From NCBI RefSeq assembly GCF_964340395.1, contig NC_135555.1:24977725-25041724 (forward strand): a stretch of DNA of 64,000 bases, given 5' to 3'. This document shows positions 10,679-25,600 of the stretch, in pieces. Within the stretch, counting starts at the first letter, position 1. Every line of letters starts with the position of its first letter. The notes below the pieces were generated by a model. It was not told where the DNA came from and made no database searches. It saw only the letters and a program-made list of their open reading frames with translations. This DNA is from Glandiceps talaboti. Taxonomy: Eukaryota; Hemichordata; Enteropneusta; Spengelidae. A program made the position numbers and the translations under genes.

Positions 10679-13600
10679 GTAAGTATTTGATGTAATCTGA
10701 ACTATGTTGTGGAATAGCGCTAAGACTAGAATCCGGGCGATTGGGGAGTTTATAATTTGATTTCCACTCTAAATAACGATCGTGAGTTTAAAGGCCCCCC
10801 CCCCTCCATCCATCCACATGGATTCCAGACTAGTTGTACACAGATATGTCATTACTTTAACAATGTCTATTTTTGTTACTTGTGTTACGATCCAGAAAGC
10901 TAAGATCCAGGAGCTAACAACAGCGTGATCTAATAATGTGTTGATTTATCTACTAAAATCCTGTATTAATTACATTTATCTTTAGTAGCTAACAACTATT
11001 GTCAAGTGTTTTGATTAAACAACATCGATTAGTTCTTGTAAACAAGATAACTTGTTGATTATCGAATTCAAATTACTCTCCATTTTAATAAATAATTGTT
11101 TTCCCACACCACACTTAATGACTGAAAAGTATGGTGTTAGGAGAAAGTTTGGATGTGAATGCTATGTTTTAAACAAATGGTAAATTGTATTGAGGAATGG
11201 TATTTTGAACTTAATACAGTGTTTTCAATGAATAAAATATTACATGTATGCAAAGCTATCCGTACGGACAAACAAAAACAACAACAAAAGAACTTGTATA
11301 TAAACTGTAGATTTAATAATCGAAAATTATTTCTAAAGTTACAAAATAAATTATTTCACTTACGATCATTCGAATGTAACCGAACCAAATTTTCTGATGA
11401 AACGTTTAGTACATACTGCTACCCTACAACCGCTAATCAAGTGCCTACAGCATGGCTGCTACTCAGGCTCCTCGCCAACACATGTACTGGAGTTTACTGC
11501 AAATTTGGCGTTCTTTCCCCTTTTCCCTTAGAATTTTGACGTTAGCGTAGTCCAAGGTATAACTTGAGTCAAGGTTGTGACTTTAGAGAGGTCATTTTAC
11601 GAGTAATAAAACATTATTAATAGAGAATCGAAGTTACAGTTTACCATGATATCACATTACGTACACAGGCGCTGTTACCTTTGTTCATTGTGTTTGTGTC
11701 CGCCATATTGAGTATGTACGATTGTTAGTAGTTATAACAAGACAATTTATGTCAAAGTCCAGTAAATAAAGATCCACAGCTATTAAACACAGGTTGTCAG
11801 ACAATCCTAGTAGTCCAACAAATACAATCAACGTGTGGCATTATTGCATGGCCACATCTATTTCCCTTTAGGTCCACAATACACACAGATAATACTTGGT
11901 CCTGTACGAAATGTGTGGTTTGTTGTAGCAACGTGTGACGCGGTGCCGTTTGTTGTAGCAACGTGTGACGTGTGTCATATATAAACAATGTATGATACAA
12001 TATACTATACTTGTATCATTGCTGTGACGTATTGTTTGTTTAACGTGATTTGTGTTTTCAAGTAGCACCACTGTAACTATTGTAAACCACTACACTACCT
12101 TCGTTACGACAACGCCATCGGGGTAAAATTATAGTTTGGCTTGCTAGAATGGCAATACCGTATTACTTTTATAAAATACTAACTAGCAATGATACTAACT
12201 AACAAATTACACTAAATAGCAAATCATACTTACTAGCAAATCATACTAACTAGCATATGATATTAACTAGCAAATGATACTAACTAGCAAATCATACTAG
12301 CAATGATACTAATTAGCAAATGACACTAACTATAGCAAATCATACTAACTAGCCAATCATACTAACTAGCAAATGGCACTAATTAGCAAATGAAACTAAC
12401 TAGCAAATCATACTTCACAAGTGCAAATAACAGCATCAACAGTGAGGGGAAGTGCCAGGAAAGGGGGGGGGGGTATTCCCGTTATTTGACTATAGGTATA
12501 TGTGCCATACTTTGGAGTGTGTTTTCTAGCCCTTTGGTCTGAAATAGGGTTTGTTGGTTTTTCTAACAGAAGAGTCTAAAATGTGGTTCACACTACAATA
12601 TTTTCGATTTTTCCTTGGTCTAAAATGTGGTCCATTGTCTACCAACTCACAACTATGCCATTAATTGTCCCAAAATGTTGCCTCCTGGAGTGAAAAATAC
12701 AAGTGTGAAAACTACATTTGCGATCTACCATTTCTTTAATATGGAACTACTAAAATGTATTTAGGTCTAAAATTTGGTTTTGTAAAAACCTGTAATAGTC
12801 TGAAATAGGTGTTTGTTTTTGGTCAAAATAGGTCTAAAATGGGGTCTGGGTTTGGCAGTGATGTTCGCATACCCCTACCAGAGCTGGCCACTGCTACCCC
12901 CACACTGACCTGTGCCTTTAATATGCCATTCATTTACAAACTAGAGGGGGGGGGGGGGGTGTTCAGACGATGTGCATGGGTTGAAATTGAATTGGGCGAA
13001 TAAGCTTAAGGTAAAAGCAAATCCTTTCAAATATTAAAGTGTATAGCCATTAACTGAACGGATGTGGACCAACTTGAACTATTGTTTTATCTGAAAATTA
13101 AATATTAACATAAAACTCACTTAGTATTATAATTGCCTTTATATAGTTCTTCACATGAACATAAATAAAAGACAAACGTCCAGACATGGTCTATGTCTAT
13201 TGAGTTACCAACAACCCCCATAAAAAACACATTATATGGCACATGTCACTTCAGTTACCAACAACCGTTATCCGAGAGTTCACATAATGTGTTTTGATAT
13301 AGTGTTTACATAGTAGTATTTTAAAAGCATAATGAATTTGACTACAGCCAATTTGAATCCTGCAGTGGCAACTCCTCCAGTTCACGTATCGAAATATGAA
13401 TGTGAGAAAGGATATTTCTTTGAACCCCGACTGAAAGAATGTCATTCTTGTGTTGCTTGTTCTGACAGTAAGGATCCACGTATACGAATGGAAAATGGGT
13501 GCCTGCAGTGTGAGAAAGGTGCGTTGAAAAATATCTACCACCTAAATAATTGGTCAAAAGAAATATTGATTGAATGTGCCACAAAGAATTAACGACTGGT

Positions 13601-16600
13601 AAACAGGGGAATGAAACAAACTATGAATTGGTGACCCGACGGTTCGTTTTTACATTGACATAACTTTGTTCATAATGTAGAGAAGCGCTTTAGAATAATA
13701 TAATGAGGTCAGATTATTTTTCAGATATTGTAAAATTAAATTTGACATTTGGGAATTGTCCCACGAGTGGATAGTAGTCCAAGTTTTGTAGAATTAAAAT
13801 TAAGTGCTACAACATAAAGAATTTTCTATGGTTGTCTAGATAAAGCTCAAACGAGGACGACGCTTGAACCGACAGAAAGAGACTATCAGCCTACCACAGT
13901 GCCGACAATTATCATAGTAACTAAAGAAGACACAGGCATTGATTCAATCACCAAACCAAGGGATGTCAACTTTGAAGCTTCACATTCAGGTAAATCACTG
14001 GTAGTCGGACGATGGGATCGGGTATTGGGTTACACGTTTAGGTAAATCATTGGTAGTCACACGATGGGGTCGGGGTTTGGGTTACACGTTCAGGTAAATC
14101 ACTGGTAGTCACACGATGGAGTCGGGCATTGGGTAACACGTTTAGGTAAGTCACTGATAGTCACACGTTGGGGTCGGGGGTTTGGGTTACACGTTAAGGT
14201 AAATCACTGGTAGTCCGATGGGGTCGGGTATTGGGTTACACGTTTAGGTAAGTCACTGGTAGTCACACGATGGGGTCGGGGATTGGGTTACACGTTTAGG
14301 TAAGTCACTGGTAGTCACACGATGGGGTCGGGGATTGGGTTACACGTTTAGGTAAGTCACTGGTAGTCACACGATGGGGTCGGGCATTGGGTTACACGTT
14401 TAGGTAAGTCACTGGTAGTCACACGATGGGGTCGGGGATTGGGTTACACGTTTAGGTAAGTCACTGGTAGTCACACGATGGGGTCGGGGATTGGGTTACA
14501 CGTTTAGGTAAGTCACTGGTAGTCACACGATGGGGTCGGGTATTGGGTTACACGTTTAGGTAAGTCACTGGTAGTCACACGATGGGGTCGGGCATTGGGT
14601 TACACGTTTAGGTAAGTCACTGGTAGTCACACGATGGGGTCGGGGATTGGGTTACACGTTTAGGTAAGTCACTGGTAGTCACACGATGGGGTCGGGGATT
14701 GGGTTACACGTTTAGGTAAGTCACTGGTAGTCACACGATGGGGTCGGGTATTGGGTTACACGTTTAGGTAAGTCACTGGTAGTCACACGATGGGGTCGGG
14801 CATTGGGTTACACGTTTAGGTAAGTCACTGGTAGTCACACGATGGGGTCGGGGTTTGGGTTACACACGTGTAAATCACTGGTAGTCACACGATGGGGTCG
14901 GGCATTGGGTTACACGTTTAGGTAAGTCACTGGTAGTCACACGATGGGGTCGGGTATTGGGTTACACGTTTAGGTAAGTCACTGGTAGTCACACGATGGG
15001 GTCGGGCATTGGGTTACACGTTTAGGTAAATCACTGGTCACTGGTAGTCACACGATGGGGTCGGGTATTGGGTTACACGTTTAGGTAAGTCACTGGTATT
15101 CGGACAATGGGGTCGAGGATTAGATTACACATTCAAATAAATCACTGGTAGTCACACGATGGGGTCGGGCATTGGGTTACACGTTTAGGTAAGTCACTGG
15201 TAGTCACACGATGGGGTCGGGCATTGGGTTACACGTTTAGGTAAGTCACTGGTAGTCACACGATTGGGTCGGGGTTTGGGTTACACACGTGTAAATCACT
15301 GGTGGTCACACGATGGGGTCGGGTATTGGGTTACACGTTTAGGTAAATCACTGGTAGTCACACGATGGGGTCGGGGATTGGGTTACACGTTTAGGTAAGT
15401 CACTGGTAGTCACACGATGGGGTCGGGTATTGGGTTACACGTTTAGGTAAGTCACTGGTAGTCACACGATTGGGTCGGGGTTTGGGTTACACACGTGTAA
15501 ATCACTGGTAGTCACACGATGGGGTCGGGCATTGGGTTACACGTTTAGGTAAATCACTGGTAGTCACACGATGGGGTCGGGGATTGGGTTACACGTTTAG
15601 GTAAGTCACTGGTAGTCACACGATGGGGTCGGGCATTGGGTTACACGTTTAGGTAAGTCACTGGTAGTCACACGATGGGGTCGGGGGTTGGGTTACACGT
15701 TTAGGTAAATCACTGGTAGTCACACGATGGGGTCGGGCATTGGGTTACACGTTTAGGTAAATCACTGGTAGTCACACGATGGGGTCGGGCATTGGGTTAC
15801 ACGTTTAGGTAAGTCACTGGTAGTCACACGATGGGGTCGGGGGTTGGGTTACACGTTTAGGTAAATCACTGGTAGTCACACGATGGGGTCGGGGATTGGG
15901 TTACACGTTTAGGTAAGTCACTGGTAGTCACACGATTGGGTCGGGTATTGGGTTACACGTTTAGGTAAGTCACTGGTATTCGGACAATGGGGTCGAGGAT
16001 TAGATTACACATTCAAATAAATCACTGGTAGTCACACAATGGGGTCGGGCATTGGGTTACACGTTTAGGTAAGTCACTGGTAGTCACACGATGGGGTCGG
16101 GTATTGGGTTACACGTTTAGGTAAGTCACTGGTAGTCACACGATTGGGTCGGGTATTGGGTTACACGTTTAGGTAAGTCACTGGTAGTCACATGATGGGG
16201 TCGGGTATTGGGTTACACGTTTAGGTAAGTCACTGGTAGTCACACGATGGGGTCGGGGTTTGGGTTACACACGTGTAAATCACTGGTAGTCACACGATGG
16301 GGTCGGGCATTGGGTTACACGTTTAGGTAAGTCACTGGTAGTCACACGATGGGGTCGGGCATTGGGTTACACGTTTAGGTAAGTCACTGGTAGTCACACG
16401 ATGGGGTCGGGCATTGGGTTACACGTTTAGGTAAGTCACTGGTAGTCACATGATGGGGTCGGGCATTGGGTTACAGGTTTAGGTAAGTCACTGGTAGTCA
16501 CACGATGGGGTCGGGTATTGGGTTACACGTTTAGGTAAATCACTGGTAGTCACACGATGGGGTCGGGCATTGGGTTACACGTTTAGGTAAGTCACTGGTA

Positions 16601-19600
16601 GTCACACGATGGGGTCGGGTATTGGGTTACACGTTTAGGTAAGTCACTGGTAGTCACACGATGGGGTCGGGGATTGGGTTACACGTTTAGGTAAATCACT
16701 GGTAGTCACACGATGGGGTCGGGTATTGGGTTACACGTTTAGGTAAGTCACTGGTAGTCACACGATGGGGTCGGGCATTGGGTTACACGTTTAGGTAAAT
16801 CACTGGTAGTCACACGATGGGGTCGGGCATTGGGTTACACGTTTAGGTAAATCACTGGTAGTCACACGATGGGGTCGGGCATTGGGTTACACGTTTAGGT
16901 AAATCACTGGTAGTCACACGATGGGGTCGGGCATTGGGTTACACGTTTAGGTAAATCACTGGTAGTCACACGATGGGGTCGGGCATTGGGTTACACGTTT
17001 AGGTAAATCACTGATAGTCACACGTTGGGGTCGGGGGTTTGGGTTACACGTTAAGGTAAATCACTGGTAGTCCGATGGGGTCGGGTATTGGGTTACACGT
17101 TTAGGTAAATCACTGGTAGTCACACGATGGGGTCGGGGATTGGGTTACACGTTTAGGTAAGTCACTGGTAGTCACACGATGGGGTCGGGGATTGGGTTAC
17201 ACGTTTAGGTAAGTCACTGGTAGTCACACGATGGGGTCGGGCATTGGGTTACACGTTTAGGTAAGTCACTGGTAGTCACACGATGGGGTCGGGGATTGGG
17301 TTACACGTTTAGGTAAGTCACTGGTAGTCACACGATGGGGTCGGGGATTGGGTTACACGTTTAGGTAAGTCACTGGTAGTCACACGATGGGGTCGGGTAT
17401 TGGGTTACACGTTTAGGTAAGTCACTGGTAGTCACACGATGGGGTCGGGCATTGGGTTACACGTTTAGGTAAGTCACTGGTAGTCACACGATGGGGTCGG
17501 GTATTGGGTTACACGTTTAGGTAAGTCACTGGTAGTCACACGATGGGGTCGGGGATTGGGTTACACGTTTAGGTAAGTCACTGGTAGTCACACGATGGTG
17601 TCGGGTATTGGGTTACACGTTTAGGTAAGTCACTGGTAGTCACACGATGGGGTCGGGCATTGGGTTACACGTTTAGGTAAGTCACTGGTAGTCACACGAT
17701 GGGGTCGGGGTTTGGGTTACACATGTGTAAATCACTGGTAGTCACACGATGGGGTCGGGCATTGGGTTACACGTTTAGGTAAGTCACTGGTAGTCACACG
17801 ATGGGGTCGGGTATTGGGTTACACGTTTAGGTAAGTCACTGGTAGTCACACGATGGGGTCGGGCATTGGGTTACACGTTTAGGTAAATCACTGGTAGTCA
17901 CACGATGGGGTCGGGTATTGGGTTACACGTTTAGGTAAGTCACTGGTATTCGGACAATGGGGTCGAGGATTAGATTACACATTCAAATAAATCACTGGTA
18001 GTCACACGATGGGGTCGGGCATTGGGTTACACGTTTAGGTAAGTCACTGGTAGTCACACGATGGGGTCGGGCATTGGGTTACACGTTTAGGTAAGTCACT
18101 GGTAGTCACACGATTGGGTCGGGGTTTGGGTTACACACGTGTAAATCACTGGTGGTCACACGATGGGGTCGGGTATTGGGTTACACGTTTAGGTAAATCA
18201 CTGGTAGTCACACGATGGGGTCGGGGATTGGGTTACACGTTTAGGTAAGTCACTGGTAGTCACACGATGGGGTCGGGTATTGGGTTACACGTTTAGGTAA
18301 GTCACTGCATGGTAGTCACACGATTGGGTCGGGGTTTGGGTTACACACGTGTAAATCACTGGTGGTCACACGATGGGGTCGGGTATTGGGTTACACGTTT
18401 AGGTAAATCACTGGTAGTCACACGATGGGGTCGGGGATTGGGTTACACGTTTAGGTAAGTCACTGGTAGTCACACGATGGGGTCGGGGATTGGGTTACAC
18501 GTTTAGGTAAGTCACTGGTAGTCACACGATGGGGTCGGGTATTGGGTTACACGTTTAGGTAAGTCACTGGTAGTCACACGATGGGGTCGGGCATTGGGTT
18601 ACACGTTTAGGTAAGTCACTGGTAGTCACACGATGGGGTCGGGTATTGGGTTACACGTTTAGGTAAGTCACTGGTAGTCACACGATGGGGTCGGGGATTG
18701 GGTTACACGTTTAGGTAAGTCACTGGTAGTCACACGATGGTGTCGGGTATTGGGTTACACGTTTAGGTAAGTCACTGGTAGTCACACGATGGGGTCGGGC
18801 ATTGGGTTACACGTTTAGGTAAGTCACTGGTAGTCACACGATGGGGTCGGGGTTTGGGTTACACATGTGTAAATCACTGGTAGTCACACGATGGGGTCGG
18901 GCATTGGGTTACACGTTTAGGTAAGTCACTGGTAGTCACACGATGGGGTCGGGTATTGGGTTACACGTTTAGGTAAGTCACTGGTAGTCACACGATGGGG
19001 TCGGGCATTGGGTTACACGTTTAGGTAAATCACTGGTAGTCACACGATGGGGTCGGGTATTGGGTTACACGTTTAGGTAAGTCACTGGTATTCGGACAAT
19101 GGGGTCGAGGATTAGATTACACATTCAAATAAATCACTGGTAGTCACACGATGGGGTCGGGCATTGGGTTACACGTTTAGGTAAGTCACTGGTAGTCACA
19201 CGATGGGGTCGGGCATTGGGTTACACGTTTAGGTAAGTCACTGGTAGTCACACGATTGGGTCGGGGTTTGGGTTACACACGTGTAAATCACTGGTGGTCA
19301 CACGATGGGGTCGGGTATTGGGTTACACGTTTAGGTAAATCACTGGTAGTCACACGATGGGGTCGGGGATTGGGTTACACGTTTAGGTAAGTCACTGGTA
19401 GTCACACGATGGGGTCGGGTATTGGGTTACACGTTTAGGTAAGTCACTGGTAGTCACACGATTGGGTCGGGGTTTGGGTTACACACGTGTAAATCACTGG
19501 TGGTCACACGATGGGGTCGGGTATTGGGTTACACGTTTAGGTAAATCACTGGTAGTCACACGATGGGGTCGGGGATTGGGTTACACGTTTAGGTAAGTCA

Positions 19601-22600
19601 CTGGTAGTCACACGATGGGGTCGGGTATTGGGTTACACGTTTAGGTAAGTCACTGGTAGTCACACGATTGGGTCGGGGTTTGGGTTACACACGTGTAAAT
19701 CACTGGTAGTCACACGATGGGGTCGGGCATTGGGTTACACGTTTAGGTAAATCACTGGTAGTCACACGATGGGGTCGGGGATTGGGTTACACGTTTAGGT
19801 AAGTCACTGGTAGTCACACGATGGGGTCGGGCATTGGGTTACACGTTTAGGTAAGTCACTGGTAGTCACACGATGGGGTCGGGGGTTGGGTTACACGTTT
19901 AGGTAAATCACTGGTAGTCACACGATGGGGTCGGGGATTGGGTTACACGTTTAGGTAAGTCACTGGTAGTCACACGATTGGGTCGGGTATTGGGTTACAC
20001 GTTTAGGTAAGTCACTGGTATTCGGACAATGGGGTCGAGGATTAGATTACACATTCAAATAAATCACTGGTAGTCACACGATGGGGTCGGGCATTGGGTT
20101 ACACGTTTAGGTAAGTCACTGGTAGTCACACGATGGGGTCGGGTATTGGGTTACACGTTTAGGTAAGTCACTGGTAGTCACACGATTGGGTCGGGTATTG
20201 GGTTACACGTTTAGGTAAGTCACTGGTAGTCACACGATGGGGTCGGGTATTGGGTTACACGTTTAGGTAAGTCACTGGTAGTCACACGATGGGGTCGGGG
20301 ATTGGGTTACACGTTTAGGTAAGTCACTGGTAGTCACACGATGGGTTCGGGGTTTGGGTTACACGTTTAGGTAAGTCACTGGTAGTCACACGATGGGGTC
20401 GGGTATTGGGTTACACGTTTAGGTAAGTCACTGGTAGTCACACGATGGGGTCGGGGATTGGGTTACACGTTTAGGTAAATCACTGGTAGTCACACGATGG
20501 GGTCGGGTATTGGGTTACACGTTTAGGTAAGTCACTGGTAGTCACACGATGGGGTCGGGCATTGGGTTACACGTTTAGGTAAATCACTGGTAGTCACACG
20601 ATGGGGTCGGGCATTGGGTTACACGTTTAGGTAAATCACTGGTAGTCACACGATGGGGTCGGGCATTGGGTTACACGTTTAGGTAAATCACTGGTAGTCA
20701 CACGATGGGGTCGGGCATTGGGTTACACGTTTAGGTAAATCACTGGTAGTCACACGATGGGGTCGGGCATTGGGTTACACGTTTAGGTAAATCACTGGTA
20801 TTCGGACAATGGGGTCGAGGATTAGATTACACATTCAAATAAATCACTGGTAGTCACACGATGGGGTCGGGCATTGGGTTACACGTTTAGGTAATTCACT
20901 GGTAGTCACACGATGGGGTCGGGCATTGGGTTACACGTTTAGGTAAATCACTGGTAGTCACACGATGGGGTCGGGCATTGGGTTACACGTTTAGGTAAAT
21001 CACTGGTAGTCACACGATGGGGTCGGGCATTGGGTTACACGTTTAGGTAAATCACTGGTAGTCACACGATGGGGTCGGGCATTGGGTTACACGTTTAGGT
21101 AAATCACTGGTAGTCACACGATGGGGTCGGGCATTGGGTTACACGTTTAGGTAAATCACTGGTATTCGGACAATGGGGTCGAGGATTAGATTACACATTC
21201 AAATAAATCACTGGTAGTCACACGATGGGGTCGGGCATTGGGTTACACGTTTAGGTAAGTCACTGGTAGTCACACGATGGGGTCGGGCATTGGGTTACAC
21301 GTTTAGGTAAATCACTGGTAGTCACACGATGGGGTCGGGCATTGGGTTACACACCTGTAAATCACTAGTAGTCACTTGATGGGGTCGGGCATTGGGTTAC
21401 ACATTTGACTAGGTGGCTATGAAGGGTGTCAGGATATAGACGTCAAATCCTTCATTGTTAATTATATAAATGATAAATCAAGTATGATATTTCTATTTTA
21501 AAAAGTTGGAATACGTAGATTTGATTTAATTTTATCATTTTATGATCAAGATAAACATATTAACTTCTTTAAATCTCTTTGGATCTTCTTCAAGTCAAAG
21601 TGGTCTGTCGTATTAACACTGTTGTAAATCCAACTTATAACATTCTGGTATGTAGGACAATATTATTTAGAGTCAAAGTTCAAAATGAACTATCGCAACA
21701 TTATTAGTGAATTTGTGATTAAAATATATAGAAATGACTAATGAGAATTTCGTTATATCAGTGGTGGAAAATTTTTTAAAAGCGCCGGGAAATCTTCTCC
21801 ATATAACATTTATACTTAAAGGGACACAATCTGAGTTTATACATATTTATGTGTAGTTTTTTTAATGCATAGTTAATAGGTACTCACATTATTGTACCTA
21901 CTGAAGCATACTTAACCACCAATTGACTGAACTCAAACCTGGTATTAAGATAAATGATCTGATGACGTAATTTATCATACGTATAAAAATGTTCAGGTAA
22001 TCCCTTCTATTCAATCAACTATTCTTACAATGGCGGAAAACAATCGTAATGTTACAGAAAACATGCACGGACATTAACATACTGGAATGTTCTAACAATG
22101 TCAGAAGACAAATCATAATTTTATAGAAAACATGCACGGACATTAACATACTAGAATGTTCTAACAATGTCAGAAAACAATCATTATTTTATAGAAAACA
22201 TGCACGGACATTAACATACTGGAATGTTCTAACAATGTCAGAAGACAAATCATTATTTTATAGAAAACATGCACGGACATTAACATACTGGAATGTTCTA
22301 ACAATGTCAGAAAACAATCATTATTTTATAGAAAACATGCACGGACTTTAACATACTGGAATGTTCTAACAATGTCAGAAGACAATCATAATTTTATAGA
22401 AAACATGCACGGACATTAACATACTGGAATGTTCTAACAATGTCAGAAGACAATCATTATTTTATAGAAAACATGCACGGACATTAACATACTGGAATGT
22501 TCTAACAATGTCAGAAAACAATCATTATTTTATAGAAAACATGCACGGACTTTAACATACTGGAAATGGATGTTCTAACAATGTCAGAAAACAATCATAA

Positions 22601-25600
22601 TTTTATAGAAAACATGCACGGACTTTAACATACTGGAATGTTCTAACAATGTCAGAAGACAATCATTATTTTATAGAAAACATGCACGGACATTAACATA
22701 CTGGAATGTTCAAACAATGTCAGAAAACAATCATTATTTTATAGAAAACATGCACGGACTTTAACATACTGGAAATGGATGTTCTAACAATGTCAGAAAA
22801 CAATCATAATTTTATAGAAAACATGCACGGACTTTAACATACTGGAATGTTCTAACAATGTCAGAAAACAATCGAGTAAAAAGCTTATAAACTCAGCTTG
22901 TGTCACTTTAACCATAGTATATAGTAGGATGCCATCCCCGTCATAAAAACAATAAAAAGTTCTTCAAGCCATCTGTTAATAGACTAAGCATAGACTTGAG
23001 TATATTGTACTCAATGTGCTGTGGTGTTGGTGTGGCCATGTGTGTCTGTTAACGAATTTGGTGTTAGTTTGGTAGTGGGATGAGGAGAACACATTTTCGA
23101 ACGTTCAAAGATCTTCAATTAAGGGGTAGACCATTCGATATCCTGGGGGGGGGGGGCTTGGAAGATTGGTGGAGAGTCATTATATTTTTCCCCACCTGCT
23201 TGCCTGAGAATTATTTTTTTTCTCCTTCGCCTATGCTGGCAACTTTTTTTTTCTTTGCTTCTTGAGATATCCGGATTTTTTTTACGTCAATGTTGAACAC
23301 CTACATTTGTTGCCACAATTTTCTGTTTGGTTTTCGCACAGGGTAATACAGAGAGTAAAAAGATGCTGTTCTATTTTATTTAGAAAACTACATATTTCAT
23401 ACATGTTTGATTTTCAATTAAATAAACATCATTGACAGTTTTTTATGCCATGGTATGATGACACACTGATAATACAAATCGGAAACTTGATAACTTGATT
23501 GGTGAGCTCAGACATTCAGATAGACCGGTCAGTTTCTCCAGCTTGGGGGGTGGGGGTGGTGGTGTCAGTGTTTTTTTCCATTGGGCCAACAAAAAGTCAC
23601 TGACCCCCGTGAATAAAGTTTCATAGCATCTGACAGAGTGTGTGTGAATGGGGGGGGGGGGATTCTAGGTGGTCTCCCCCCATGAAGCCCTGGAGGATTT
23701 TTACTTCTAAAGGCAATGTTTAGGCTATTCACAGACACTTTCAGACAAAATAATTTACAAACTTTACAAGACAGCTCTAACATGTAAAAAGCAACTACAT
23801 GAGGTTGAAACATTTTAAAAATAAAGTTTCATAGCATCTTGACACTAAGAGGTGGAGGAAAGAACTTTGATTTGAGACTAGAACATGTTTACCTCTAGAA
23901 GCTCTGGAGGATTTTTTACTCTTAAAGCCCATGTTCAGGCTATTAACAGACACTTTCAGACAATAATTTGCAAGCTTTACAAGACAGCTCTAACAATTGT
24001 AAAAAGCAACTACGCATGGTTGAAACATTTTTTAAATAAAGTTTCATAGCATCTTGACAGTAAGAGGTGGAGGGAAGAACTTTGATTTGAGGCTTGGACA
24101 TGTCTACCTCTTATGGGGGGGGGGGGGGGTCCTGGGGGGTCTCCCCTAGAAGCTTTTCAAGTTGTTTTTTTTACCAATTTTGGTGAATATTATTGTTGGT
24201 TTAACGAATGAGTGGCCTCTGGGGTGATGGAGTCCAAGGGGTTCCCCCTGCAGGATCTGTAGTTTTTTGTTTCTATTTAGGCAATGTTTAGGTTATTCAT
24301 AGCCTCTGAGATATATATTGCCAAGCATCGAAAAGCTAAAGTAAATATAACCTTTTTAAATAAGTTTTCCATGTTATAAAAGTGGGCCTGTAATATTGGT
24401 ATAGGGGCATTGATATTGCATGTATAGTTAAGTTGCTGATGTGTTAGAGCACTTTAGGAGGTCATACCTAGTGTACAATAGAAACTTGAATTTGAGTTGT
24501 GGTGTCGATACATGTAGTGTCTGAAATAGGAAGTATATCATCCCTTTTGACACTTTCATACTGAAGAGACTAGAACAATTTAGATTAAGTTCTTTTATAA
24601 ACTATCCAATAGTATGAAGATTACCATTACAAAACCTTCAAGTTCACTTTTGCCCCAAAGTGCAAGATAAGTGAAGCACTGATTGTGAAACAGCCAAACA
24701 CTTACATGGCATGTTCTGTAACTAGTGTGGTAGCTAGGTAATACATGTATTATATGTATAATTTTATGTATAGTTATGTTTGAACCCTTACATTAAGTAA
24801 TATTTAAACCATTTATGAAAGAAACAGAGACAAGAACAAATATATATATGTGCCACAGGCTAACGAAACTGACTGGTCCCTAACATGTGTTTGAAACTGT
24901 TTGTCATGATTTGACAAGTGTCCTGGTGGTTGGAGAGGTATGAGCAGGTTGAACAGTATACTCGAACCTGTGCATCATTTCCCTGCCAAGACATTTTTTT
25001 CGAGCAGCAGTGGTCCATCTTTTTTTTCTATCACCCACTCATATCCGGATTTTTTTTCAAGCAAATCCACTTGCCATCTTTTTTTCCCGAAATCTTCCAA
25101 GCCCCCCCCCCCCAGGATATCAAATGGTCCACTCCTAATTCACTTTGTCCACCACTGATAAAACGAAGTGCATTATGGTTGAAATACCTGGTAAAGACCA
25201 GCAACATAGCGTAATTTACCATCTAGAATGGTTTACTTCAAAGATTGGGACTCCTTTCTAAACTGTGTGTAAACTGTCAGCCTATGTAAGAATGGTAAAT
25301 GTCTGTCTATTCTCTTCCTTAGTTAACATAGGGAGGGGTGGCGTATAGACGTTTAATGTCCAAAACAATAGATACTACGTACTGTGAAAATTAATATACA
25401 GTATTTTAATAACCGCCATCTGTAATACTATGCTTTGTTACAGACGAAAATAACAGAAAGATGACCGTTTGGTTATTTGCTGTAATTTCATTTGAAGGTT
25501 TAGCTATTATTGGACTCTGTGTGACATTAATAATAGTAATTAAGAAGTGTCGTCGACTTGGTGCTAATGGTGGAAATTATGGCAATATTGTTAATATTCC

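Noticed and set aside
11159-11539. 126-residue open frame in gene C intron 1
   Set aside because: AT-driven composition with no recognisable domain. Reported only as intron content.
13981-21408. CRISPR array
   Set aside because: Units are contiguous without unique spacers and the context is a eukaryotic intron. The same applies to the 44-bp, 24-bp and 22-bp arrays.
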